64,000 bases of DNA from Mesorhabditis belari (lineage: Eukaryota; Nematoda; Chromadorea; Rhabditida; Rhabditidae), in contig CAUEEP010000932.1 of assembly GCA_958450365.1 (NCBI GenBank), forward strand, positions 259,501 to 323,500, written 5' to 3'. A program made the position numbers and the translations under genes. Shown in pieces: positions 31,601 to 42,306 of the stretch (position 1 is the stretch's first letter; every line of letters starts with the position of its first letter). The notes beneath the pieces were generated by a model. The model saw only the letters and a program-made list of their open reading frames with translations, was not told where the DNA came from and ran no database searches.

Positions 31601-34513
31601 TGAGCTTAAAACTGATTTTGTCACTTTTTTGAAACGGATATTTTGTTGGACGGTGTGAAATGTTAGGCCAAAAGTTATGCCAAAGTGCCATTGTTGAATG
31701 TTTGCAATAAAGTTTGCTGTTTGCAATTCTACGATATTTATCTACACAAAACTATAGGGTTGGTGAATTGAAAACTGCCGGCTATTGTCATATGTGATAG
31801 TTTGAGCACTTTCTTCAAAAGAAACCCATTCTGGTGTCAATGGAAAAGTTGTAGAGAATCAAAAATGACGCTTATATCCAAATTTTCAAAACGATTCAAA
31901 AACTGGTTTTCAAGAAATGCCAAATTTACGAATTTTCACAAAACTTGCATTTTAAGCGAAACTACTAAGTGTATATTTTTGGAAATTTGGCTATAAGCCT
32001 AATTTTTGATTCTCTACAACTTTTCTATTGACACCAAAATGGGTTTCTTTTGAAGAAAGTGCTCAAATGCTCAAACTGGGACATCTCCAGTCCTCCATTT
32101 TTGAGTCTCACACTTGTCTCACACACAAACCAAAATCCTACCACGAAAGAGGAATCCGCAAATTGCCTGTAAAATGGGCAGAAGTCGTCAATAATAATGG
32201 AAATTATTTGGAATGAATTGATGGTTTTATGTTGAATAAATTTTAGTTCAAAGTTCCGCAGTTTTCAATTCACCAACCCAATAAAAACTCTGTTACTAAA
32301 ATACACCACTTTTGTTTGATCCTGTGAAAAGTGAAACAAAGATTTTTCCAAGAATCAAGTCTATTTGTTCTAAATCTACTTACGATCAACTGATTCGCGA
32401 AATCGTTTGTGGCGTAATTTTTTTTGATCGCGTACGCTTTCAAGCCATCATCGAGTTGACCACCAGGCTTGAAGAAAAGCTCTTTCCTCGCCTGAACATC
32501 TTCCACCATTCCGCATTCTAAAGAGAATTCTGTTGAAATCTTAATGATCTTTGCGCAGAGCCTGAGAGAGTACCGATGGGGCAATGGTTATTTAGATATT
32601 GATTCCGAATATAGCACAATCACTAATCTAGCGAGAAAATACAATAAAATAGAATCAATCGTTGGTTCAGTGTGTCAAAGCCAAACGAGAAAGAATACAA
32701 AGTGTGCTCCGTCCCCTTTTATCACACAAATGACCTTTAGAGGAAGATATTCAAGAAGAAGTATCAGAGATATTCAAAATCAAAGCATCAAATAAGATTT
32801 CACAGAAAAGAGCTACTTTTCTGCACAATCTTATTGGTTTCTGATTAGTCGGTTCCTTGGGAATTGGATTAGAAATAGACAACGGGTTGATCTATTTTCA
32901 AAATACACAAATTTGAACAAACAAGAACCATTGTTTTATTAGCCTAGCACGATTGCAAGCAGTTTTGCTAGCAAGAGCCTAGCACGGTTGTTTTGGTCCG
33001 TACACAGTTGTAGGCAAAGAATTTGAATCTCAAAATTTGAAATTGAAAATTTTCTTTTCCTGCTTTCAACCTGAAAGTCAGTTATTTTTTTCACAAAACA
33101 ATTGAAAGATGAAATTGAAACTAGACTTTGCAAAATTTAATTTCAACGTCTAGCACATCAAGGGCCAATTATTTCGGAATGGAGCACAGTTCTAAACCAA
33201 TAATTTGAAACTCAAGCTTTTATTTTGAAACGGAAATTCTGTTCTCACTTTTACTATGACTCTTTTTACCATTGGATATTTAGTTTTAAGCTAAACCCTG
33301 AACTCTATCCACTTATTTTCGATTCTCTATCCAAAAATATAGCACATATCGAAATCCGTCAAGCCAAGCCCTGAGCAGCAACTACGCGACACTCAATTCG
33401 GTCAAACCTGGCCTGTGTGCAAGATAGAGTTTTTCTGACTTCAGATTCGAAATCAGCGTAGTCGAAAACCTCCGAGTACAAATTTTCAGCAAGAAAAAGC
33501 CGCTCTTGAATAAGAGAGGACAGACCGACGAACAGACCGACGAACAGACCGACGAACAGACCGACGAACAGACCGACGAACAGACCGACGAACAGACCGA
33601 CGAACAGACCGACGAACAGACCGACGAACAGACCGACGAACAGACCGACGAACAGACCGACGAACAGACCGACGAACAGACCGACGAACAGACCGACGGA
33701 CGAATGGACAGACGAATGGACAGACGAATGGAAAGACGAATGGACAGACGGATGGACAGACGGATGGACAGACGGATGAACGGACAAACGGATGGACAGA
33801 CGGATGAACGGACAAACGTAATCGATATCTTCTTTGAGTTTTATGTATTGGGTTGGTGGAAAAGTCCTTTCGGATTTTTCGGGAGAGTACCTTAAATTTG
33901 TCCAATTTTGACGTTTTATAGCTCGTCCTTTTTTTCTTGTTTTTTTGTTATTATGGTAAATTTTAGGGTACAACAAAAAAACGAGAAAAACGAAGGAAAA
34001 TCGTGAAATGCGGAGGAAAGGCTATTGATCTGAGGGTCGCTGGTTCGACTTCCACCGGTGACAATATTTTTCAAAAATTTTTTGCTAAGATTCTGAAAAT
34101 TTGTGTCTAGGGGTTATTTTTGACGCTGATCACGAAACACATGTTTTTAGCCTAGGTTTCTGCACGGAAAACTAACGAAACGTGAAAACAGCCATTTTTG
34201 GCTTTGCTGCCCTTTACTAAAATAGCTGTAAAAACTTTTAGAAAAGAGATATCTCAAAACGGTTTTTTACCAATCGATCCGTCTTGAATTCAGCTTTAGG
34301 ATGAGCTATAAAACGTCAAAATTGGACAAATTTAAGGTACTCTCCCAAAAAATCGGAAAGGACTTTTCCACCAACCCAATACAGTAAAATTGTGTAAAAT
34401 CAAATTTAGCGTTGATAAATTTGAAAGAAATCTTTTACAATTTGTTTCATCTTACCGATTTCACTGGTGAATGTGAGCAAAGTGGCGAAAAGTGACAAGA
34501 AAGCGGCTTTCAT
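28578..34513 (-). CDS. Secreted protein, nine exons, family not recognised
   Basis: Exons in transcript order: 34456-34513, 33386-33504, 32384-32529, 31411-31545, 31133-31270, 30091-30148, 29766-29888, 29268-29351, 28578-28762 (TGA). About 350 residues. The start exon encodes a signal peptide, MKAAFLSLFATLLTFTSE. Later segments read ENLYSEVFDYADFESE, LSCTQARFDRIECR, LECGMVEDVQARKELFF, GVFHNMSATLNDAVAN, LGKRLADLGAAADKDFQ, YTTCNPAILNYVSNVV and a Gly-rich stretch GGILGGVTGALGGVTGTL. Spaced cysteines suggest a disulfide-bonded extracellular protein; a nematode Cys-domain family (T20D4.11-like) is possible but not demonstrated. All junctions keep phase except exon 2 to 3, which works only if exon 3 starts earlier at a weak ATTAAG acceptor (about 32539). 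Introns hold two mariner derivatives and a minisatellite. The last codons run into aquaporin-derived sequence. Confidence 0.65.
29410..29523. repeat. 30-bp tandem repeat in intron 7
   Basis: About four units of GATTCAATAACAGACGTCCA-ATATTGAATA, lying in the intron between 29352 and 29765. Confidence 0.85.
30165..30505. repeat. GC-rich-centred palindrome with a third partial arm
   Basis: Arms 30245-30360 and 30388-30500 are inverted around GGCGCATATAAAAGGTCCGCG; TTGCCAATGGCAAAAGGGGC pairs with GCCCCCTTTGCCATTGGCAA. A diverged third copy of one arm is at 30165-30255. The same GCCATTGGCAAAAAGGGGCG motif recurs at 61390-61412. Confidence 0.8.
30712..30915. repeat. Degenerate 20-bp repeat GGTATTCAGTCTAGATTA
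   Basis: About eight to ten imperfect units, alternating GTATTTAGTCTAGATT and GTATTCAGTCTAGA with TAGCTGGATTACG. Intronic in the minus-strand gene. Confidence 0.8.
31755..32281 (+). mobile_element. Mariner deletion derivative with transposase C-terminus
   Basis: The ends TAGGGTTGGTGAATTGAAAA and inverse are flanked by TA; 527 bp. The short frame ending at 32216 finishes GIRKLPVKWAEVVNNNGNYL, typical of the C-terminus of mariner transposases (a LP-x-x-W-x-x-V pattern). The catalytic region is missing. It lies in an intron of the minus-strand gene. Confidence 0.75.
33514..33820. repeat. 12-bp minisatellite GACCGACGAACA
   Basis: About 16 perfect units, then about ten diverged GACAGACGAATG/GACAGACGGATG units. 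It opens 130-200 codon frames on both strands (TDEQ and VRRS patterns) that are artefacts. It starts ten bases from exon 2 of the minus-strand gene (33386-33504). Confidence 0.95.
33848..34379. mobile_element. Mariner-type MITE, family TTGGGTTGGTGGAAAAG
   Basis: 532 bp with about 80-bp inverted ends (TTGGGTTGGTGGAAAAGTCC), flanked by TA. Internally, at about 34005-34070, there is a tRNA-3'-half-like stretch with GCTGGTTCGACTTCC. No transposase frame. Confidence 0.85.
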
Positions 34514-36335
34514 TTCCCTGAAACGGAATTTACCAGCGGAAACTTGAAAACTTTGAATTCTGATCGCTAATTTTTATTTCATCTACCTTTTCTACACCTT
34601 TTGTATCTCCAAACGATCTCTGAAGCAATCTTTTTTTCCAAATTTTCTCACCTTTTTTTAAGGTCTATCCCGTTCGATTTTTGATTTATCTGTTCGTTTT
34701 GCGTTCCACCGATATAACCTTGTTTTTCTTTGCGTTTAGTTTCACTTTTTTTTTAAAGATAAGAGGTCAATTTTTCAGAGTCAATTCAGAGAAAATCTGA
34801 ATTAAATTTAGGAATAATCAAATTGTGAAATCTGAAAAAATAATAAACCTGGAATAATAAAATTTAGGATTAAAAGCAGATTTCGAGTCAGAAGCAAAAA
34901 CAAAACTAAAGAATCGTTAACTAGGTAACTAGACTTCGATAACTAGATTAACTGATAGCCAATCGCTTTTGGAAACAAACCCACAAACATTGAAACATTG
35001 AGTTTTTCTCCTCATACCCTTGACGTTATCTGTGCTACCCACATTTTACATATATTATACCGTGTTTCTTTTTATCGGCCCTTTTCGTGTTATGCGTATG
35101 AATTCATGTGTTTTAATCTTAAATCCAGCGCACTTTATCTCAGGTCCTGAATAAAGTATCTATATATATGTTGTGTCCGATTTAGATTTCCGTCCGATTT
35201 AGATTGAACTTATCGCGGACGTCCGATTTAGATTACAGTCTATATCGGACGTCCGATACAGATCGAACAATAATAAACGTGCTTAATATATGTTCTTAAG
35301 CGTTTTTTTGCAATTTTCTGCGCTTTTCAAAGAAATTTTCAAAGAACATATGTTAAGCACGTTTATTATTGTTCGATCTGTATCGGACGTCCGATATAGA
35401 CTGTAATCAATAAAAGACCTTTGAAAAATGCACAAAACTACAGAAAACGCTTAAGAACATATATTAAGCATGTTTATATTATTGTTCAATCCATATAAGA
35501 TTTAGATTGAATCTAAATCGGACGTCCGATATAGACTGTAATCTAAATCGGACGTCCGCGATAAGTTCAATCTAAATCGGACGTCCGATTTAGATTCAAT
35601 CTAAATCGGACACAACATATATATATAAGCCGCTTAAAGAAGTCAGTATTTTTTTCGTGAATTAGTAATTCAAAAAATTGAGAACCTTGGTTAGCCAAGC
35701 AAAGTCAGAGTCAATTCAAAACTTAATAACTTTGAATAAGAACCCAGAATGATTTTAAATTTTGCTAGAAGAATTTGGATCAACTTAAAAGAACAAAAGC
35801 GTACGCGAGTACGGTCGGTTTCCTTAAAACCACTCTCACTTTCTTTCATTAGCATTCATATAGCATAGATTTGCTTTGAAAGCTCTAGAGATTCTTTATT
35901 TTTTGAGCTATAGATCAATCCAGGAGATTTAAGAGAAGTTAGAAACGTTTGTATTTTGACAGTTCGTCATTTTTGTAGCCTATAGTGCCAATGTCTATGA
36001 CAAAGTATCGTTTTTTTTCATAAATTTTCAGATATTCGTCATTGGTATTCATAGAAAACCGAGCTTTTTCCAAAATTTTTCAGTTTTTTTCTTTTTGTTT
36101 ATCACTCCGAATACTCTAATCTAAAGAGTTTTCGAGAAAAGCTTTTCAAAGGAAAAAGCTTTTCAAAGAGAAAAGCCAAAATTTACACACACACACTCAC
36201 CCCACATAATATTTATTTCCAAAGAGAGAAAACTGATAAGAAAATGAAGGAGAAAAGGGGAATTTTTTGCTGAATTCACTCGTGAATTCATTCATCACTT
36301 TCAAATTCGTTTCGTGTTTCTTTACTAAATAAAAA
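34514..36335. other. Divergent intergenic region between the secreted-protein gene and the first GST
   Basis: No exon seen. It must contain both promoters. The distinct feature is the inverted-repeat element at 35165-35630. Confidence 0.5.
35165..35630. mobile_element. Foldback element with CGGACGTCCG motifs
   Basis: Ends TATATATGTTGTGTCCGATT and inverse. The arms contain repeated TCCGATTTAGATT and the palindrome CGGACGTCCG, with a loop near 35300. AT-rich flanks hide the target duplication. A related CCGGACGTCC motif recurs at 63425-63492. Confidence 0.75.
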
Positions 36336-39300
36336 ATGCCTCACTACAAACTCATTTATTTCGATTTGCGTGGAAGAGCTGAGGTACAGTGGAAATTGCA
36401 AAGCAAATTTGAATTTTTGCAAATTGCAAAGCAAATTTGAATATATTTTCGTATCACTGTTAACTTTAACCTTTGAAAAGAAAACTTTTGAACTTTTTCA
36501 ACTTTGACACGCTGATTTCTTGAAATTTTTGCTTTATTTTTTGAAGTAGTCTTAGAATAAGACTTTGTGAATGATTGTACAGTGTAATGAGTACAGTAAT
36601 GAGTGCATGCGTACAGCAATAAGTGCATGAGTACAGCAATGAGTGCAATACAAACATGTTCTATTGTTGACACTTCAAAAACTGTAAAGAAGCCAGCTCT
36701 GAGTGAAAATCCAGACTCAGAATGGACTTGAATTTTTGAAAAGTTGATCTCGTATTCGTTTTTACCACTCTAAACTATCAGTTAGAAATTTGCAATTAAA
36801 ATTACCGTAAATACTGTAATAGTACCCCACCCCCCATCGTACAGTCGTGTAGTCACAAAAGTTTTTTTGGATTTCATTTTTTTCTAAGCGCCCATAATTT
36901 CTATAAATGCATGTTTAGTATCAAAAAATAGCCCTGAATTTCAGCTATTTTTTGATACCTAAGCGCGCATTGTAGCATAAACCAGTGTCGAGAAAAACTC
37001 GTTCAAAGCTAGACTACGCAACACTCCGCACCGTCATTATGGGGGTGTGGTACTATTACAGTATTTACGATAGGTAGTATAAAAAGCTATTCCGGTAAAT
37101 TTGCTGGTATTTTATACTTGAAACAAACTTTAACTTTCAAAAACAACTTTACTTTAGAACTTTAAGTTTAAAAAACAACTTTACTTTAACGCTTTAACTT
37201 TAAAAAAAGATCGAGTGAACTTTTGGGTTTCAAATTATTTAAAAAAAGTTTCAGTTAAATGTAAAAAAAGATTCTATTGTTGGTCTGAATGATTTGCGCA
37301 AAAAACCGCTTTTGAAAAAAGTAATGTTTCAAAATTTGTCATAGTTTAGTCGTTAAACGAGTTGCAATGCGTCCCTGACCTTATTGACCCTTATTGACCA
37401 TCCCTTATTTTGCGGAACGCAACTAGAACGCAATTAGAACGCAATTAGAACGCAATTAGAACGCAACTAGAACGCAACTAGAACGCAACTAGAACGCAAC
37501 TAGAACGCAACTAGAACGCAACTAGAACGCAACTAGAACGCAACTAGAACGCAACTAGAACGCAACTAGAACGCAACTAGAACGCAACTAGAACGCAACT
37601 AGAACGCAACTAGAACGCAACTAGAACGCAACTAGAACGCAACTAGAACGCAACTAGAACGCAACTAGAACGCAACTAGAACGCAACTAGAACGCAACTA
37701 GAACGCAACTAGAACGCAACTAGAACGCAATTAAATTTTTAGAAAGCAATTATTTTTGAGTTTCAAACTGAGCTAGATTTTCGTTTTTTTGATGTTGATT
37801 GTTTAATTTCTTTTGATTACACTTTTTTTTAGGTGTCTCGTCAACTCTTCGCTTTAGCCGGTGTTCCTTATGAAGATCATCGCGTTTCTTTCGAGGAATG
37901 GCCTGAATTTAAGCCAAGTAAGCTTTTGAAACTATTATTATAACTATTAAACTATGGAGTAGATCTTGAAAAAAACTGTCAGAAACATGATTTACTTTTG
38001 AACTTGTGTCCGTAAAGAAGTTTTGCTTTTTGTATCGATGAAACTAAAGTTATCCATTTCCACTAAGCTATCCACTAAGCTATCCGGAGCTGATAGACTA
38101 AAAGCAAACTAAGCACTAGTAAAGCAGTCATGTTCTGGTTGTATAGTATATTTGAGTAATTTTGTTCTTATAAACTTGAACTAGTTACATTTTGATTTTA
38201 ATTTCGAAATAATCATCAAAAAAACTATTAGACTATTACTGTATTTTCTCAAATAGTAGTGCACGCTGAGCGTTGCCTAAATTCCTCGAAATCTCAAGAA
38301 CCGCTTATCAGAACCTATCGATGTGGGATTGGAAAATGTAGCTGACGATGAGATCTAGTGGGGGATTTGAGTATTGAGCTTCTGCTAAAGCTTGGAAACC
38401 GTAAAATAGTCACCAACTCGGCTCGCCGGGGTGCACTACTATTAGAGAAAATACGGTATTAGGAAAAAAATAAATCGTGTCATAACAATGATAACAAATA
38501 ATAAATGGAAAAATTGCTTTCCTTGAGCTCTTTATTACCTCCAGAAAAGTGAAACATGAACTTTTTAACTGAAAGTTTGTCTTTCGAAAGTGTTTATAGA
38601 ATAGGATTTTGAAATATAGAATGTTTCAAATGTTTTCATGGATATTAAAATTGTGTACAAGATGATTCAGTCACTTTTAGAATTAAAATATAGATCTTTT
38701 ATCACTTTTCAGAGACTCCATTCGGTCAAATGCCACTCCTTGAGGTGGACGGTGTCGTGTTGGCCCAATCAATGACCATCGCCCGCTACTTGGCGAGGAA
38801 ATTTGGTGAGTTTCGGGAATCTTTTGTTTTTTGTGCGTTTAATCGAATAAATTTGTTTTATTAGCCTGTCCAGAAAGTCTTTTCGTTTTCTTTTCGTACT
38901 TTCGTTTAAAACCAAAAGAATGTACAATTGAACAAAGGTTTGGTTAATTGATATTAACTAATCTTAGTCTGAAAAGTCGACTATCAATTCAAAACGTTTT
39001 TTTCAATCGTTTCCAAATCGCTTAGGTTTCTCTGGGGCTAATGACTGGGAGGCGGCTCAAATCGATGCTCTCTCCGACACGATGCACGACTATTTCAACG
39101 AGCAGAAGAATTTCTTCTCGATCATGGCCGGCAGAGTGCCCGGTGACAAGGTATCAATGTCTTAAAACAACTGAATCTTGTTTTACAAACGATAGTTCAT
39201 CTTTGTTTAAGTTTTGTACACAATGGTAGTGTTGTTATGTTATTAAAGTCTCGATGTTATCAGAGCAAATGATTTTTAAATAAAACTAATGTAAAAAGGA

Positions 39301-40373
39301 GAAATTTTGGCTCTCTCGGCTTTTGAATGATTAGTCAAACTTTGTTTAGAAATATATTAGCTTTTTATATATTTTTAGCTAGGACTTAAGGCTTTTAAAT
39401 GATATTATATAGGAGAGTTGATTGAACTAAAGAGCTCTGAGAAGATCGAGAGAAAAGACTTGCAAGTTAGATCGCATTGTTCTCTTAATTTAGCTGCTTG
39501 TAATGATTTGATGGATTTTGGAATTTGGAGTAAAGATCCAGTCAAATTTGAGGCAAAAATTGTTCCCAGAGATCCGAGCATGGAGCCCGGGAAAGGGGGA
39601 AATCGGCTCCGTCGCTCACCGCTTCTTCCCTTTTCTTCCTAAAGGATTTTTCCTAAACGGACTCCTAAAGGGTAGTCTTATATACCGGCGCGGTTTACCA
39701 GAAAGCGAGCGATTACGCGACCAAAAAAGAACACCATTATTTACATAGAGATTGCTTTGTAGATAGTACAAAAAGATAGCTTTAAACTTGTACCCGGGGG
39801 TTTTCAAGATCGGCAAATGGATTGAAGCCATTCGTTTTAGTAAGCCGACTAGTTAGAACTGGTTTAATTGAACGATTTGGCTTTTTATCGTTCAATAGCT
39901 TGGATTGTTCTCAATCAAACTCATTCCTTATCCATCTTATCCATTTCTTTCAGGACGCTGCCATGAAAGAACTCTTCGAACCGGCTCGTGACAAATATTT
40001 CCCGATTTTTGTCGAGAAATATCTCAAGAAAAATTCAAGTGGATTTTTGGTAAGAAAGCTGATAAATGAAACAATTTTTCTACAATTCTTTTACCAATTC
40101 AGATCGGAAACAAGGTTTCATACGCGGATCTCTTGTGCGCATCGCATATCGGAAGCTTTCAAGGACTGATGCCACACGCTTTCGATAAATATCCAGAGGT
40201 GAGAAAACTAAATGGTTCGTTTTACGTTTAGCATTTAACTTAGAATCTCTAAGCGGCTAATCTAAAATTGAAAATTTCCGCTTATTTTTTAGCTCATCGC
40301 TCACAAAGAGAAAATCGAATCGATCCCGGCGATCAAGAAATGGATCGAGACTCGTCCAAAGAATCCCTTCTAA
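36336..40373 (+). CDS. Glutathione S-transferase, nematode sigma class (first of tandem pair)
   Basis: Conjugates reduced glutathione to electrophiles; cytosolic dimer. Exons: 36336-36383, 37833-37917, 38713-38805, 39026-39150, 39954-40049, 40103-40198, 40293-40373 (TAA), giving 207 or so residues, the usual length. The N-terminal thioredoxin-fold starts [16 protein letters not shown] with the class-typical catalytic Tyr. It continues [15 protein letters not shown], then the glutathione-site loop [13 protein letters not shown] and [15 protein letters not shown]. The helical C-terminal half has [17 protein letters not shown] and [15 protein letters not shown], and ends [16 protein letters not shown]. 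All junctions keep phase with canonical GT-AG sites. Intron 1 holds a 270-bp MITE and an 11-bp minisatellite; intron 2 a 220-bp MITE. The neighbour at 42307 is a tandem paralogue with the same intron positions. Confidence 0.95.
36803..37072. mobile_element. 270-bp MITE, family TACCGTAAATACTGTAATAG (copy 1)
   Basis: Ends TACCGTAAATACTGTAATAG and inverse. The inner arms contain the palindrome-forming CAGCTATTTTTTGATACCTA. In intron 1 of the first GST. A second copy is at 55601-55870. Confidence 0.85.
37424..37733. repeat. 11-bp minisatellite GAACGCAACTA
   Basis: About 28 nearly perfect units; the first few and the last are GAACGCAATTA. It lies in GST intron 1, about 100 bases before exon 2. 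Confidence 0.95.
38237..38458. mobile_element. 220-bp MITE family, copy 6
   Basis: In intron 2 of the first GST gene, with both termini recognisable (left end TACTGTATTTTCTCAAATAG). Confidence 0.9.
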
Positions 40374-41352
40374 ACGAAATATGTTATAAAAGAATAAATT
40401 TGCATAAAAAAACATTGCACATACAAGCAAATCAACAAATAAACAAACAAATTCATAAAATACAATTCTTTAGTTGAAAAAGATTCTTGAAAAACATTCA
40501 AATCCTATTGCTCGACTTTGAATGCGAAAAACTTTGACTGCCAAAAACTTTGAATGACAAAAACTTTGATTTCCACGCAACTAATTTGCTTTCTAAAACG
40601 TAGCAATCTTTTTGCCTCCTTGCTCTTTAAAACAATCCGAGATAAAAGCTAAAAACCAAACTCGATTTCACTCTTTTTTTTCTCCAATTCGATTTAATTA
40701 CCCAAATTTTAGAGTTTTGTGATCACCGTATTGACTCAGAAATTAAAGTTTCTCAAAAACTAATGCCGGATTCAGATTCTCCATCGCAGAATGCCTCTGA
40801 TTACAAATTTTCAACTCAACAGCTAATATAAATCGTCCAAAAAGGCAGCCAAGAGAAAAATCACTTTATCGTGAATGTGTAAAGCAAAAGTAAAAATTGC
40901 ATGTTTCAATTTGAGATGAATTGACTCAATATTGCTATTGATAATTGGCGGAACATTTTGGTCATTTCTCACTTCATTTTTTGATCCAAAAAAAATCTAA
41001 TATTTCTGCTCTCATTTTTTTTGTTTGTACATTTTTCTTGAAGCTAGATAAGACTTTTTTCTTTTTTCGCTTTTTGTGCTTTTTCTTATTGCTTTCCCTA
41101 AAAATTTACGTGTTTCAAAGTTCGTTTCAACAGGTTTGAACAAGCCAGCTAATCAGAAATAAAAATGAACAAGATAATGAAAAAAAAAACTTTATTTTGT
41201 TAACAGATTTTGAAATATAGCTTTCATAAGTCGACAACTAATCATTTTTTTTTAAAAACCTGGTTTCAATTTAAATCAAGTAAAAGGAAGTTTGGGATTT
41301 CTAATCCAAGGGTGCCTTTTTGCAATCATTTAACTAAACAGGCATTTAGATA

Positions 41353-41546
41353 TACCGTATTCTCTCTAATAGTAGTACACTTTGGGCGTCGCCTAAATTG
41401 CTCGAAATCTCGAGAACCGCTTATCAGAACCTATCGATGTGGGGTCGGAAAATGTAGCTGACGATGAGATCTAGTGGGGGATTAGAGTGTTGAGCTTCTG
41501 CAATAGCCTGGAAACCGTAAAAAATCATCAGCGGGGAAAATACGGT
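41353..41546. mobile_element. 220-bp MITE family, copy 7 (right end deleted)
   Basis: The left end and core are intact. The right part lacks the GTGCACTACTATTAG segment and ends GGGGAAAATACGGTA. Confidence 0.85.
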
Positions 41547-41826
41547 ACTTTGACCCGGACCCGGTTCACTAGAAAAGCCTAGTGAAGCCTAGTGAAGCCT
41601 AGGAAAGCCTAGTGAAGCCTAGAAAAGCCTAATGAAAATGCCCAGGACCTAGGAATTTGTGTACTGCTGTTTTACTTTATTTTAAGGCCTTTAAGCTGAA
41701 TTAAATCTCCTTTTTTATCTCCTAAAAATCAATATCTTTTTTGAAATAATAAAATCTGAAATAGAAAAATGTTTGTGGCGATAAAAGACATTTATTTTCA
41801 TTAGTTTAATTTTCTGTTAACGCTAA

Positions 41827-42042
41827 TACCATATTTTCTCTAATAGTAGTGCACTTTGAGCGTCGCCTAAATTGCTCGAAATCTCAAGAACCGCTTATCA
41901 GAACCTATCGATGTGGGGTCGGAAAATGTAGCTGACGATGAGATCTAGTGGGGGATTATAGTGTTGAGCTTCTGGGAAAACTTTGGAAGCTGTAAAATAG
42001 TCCAACTCAGCGGGGTGCACTACTATTAGAGAAAATACGGTA
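41827..42042. mobile_element. 220-bp MITE family, copy 8
   Basis: Both ends intact. It shares its left flank (TTTTCTGTTAACGCTAA) with the copy at 49612-49826, so the two arose by segment duplication rather than two insertions. Confidence 0.9.
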
Positions 42043-42306
42043 TTCTGCAAAACACAGCTCAGTGCTTGTTTTCAAAATTTCATCCCAACTTTTCATTGTT
42101 TTTATTGTTTAATATGAATATATTTTACGATTAAGCAATTTTTTTGCACTTTTACAAGGCAAAAAAAGCTTTTTTCAATTTAGACAATTTAAATTAAAAG
42201 CTGTTTAGCCAATCCTAACTTTTTTGCCTTATTTTTTGACTTATAGACTTAAAAACTTTTTTTTACAGTTTGCTTTAAGAAGTTTATAGTTTTTTATATT
42301 CCAGCC

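Larger units (their letters stand above)
40374..42306. other. Intergenic region between the two GST genes
   Basis: No further exon. It holds two 220-bp MITEs, a short AAGCCTAGTG repeat at 41575-41630, and the 41605-41826 segment that is duplicated at 49395-49611 and, inverted, around 53340-54190. Confidence 0.6.

Noticed and set aside
32939..33133. Possible missing exon of the secreted-protein gene (acceptor TTTCAG at about 33072)
   Set aside because: The frame has no donor in a suitable phase and its composition (LLLAKLLAIVLG) is not supported by neighbours. A weak earlier acceptor for exon 3 explains the phase more simply.
33359..33976. 205-codon frame joining a VGLFVGLF repeat to an YSEVFDYADFESE end
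   Set aside because: The repeat part is a 12-bp minisatellite in an intron. Only the 3' 119 bases (33386-33504) behave as an exon of the minus-strand secreted-protein gene.
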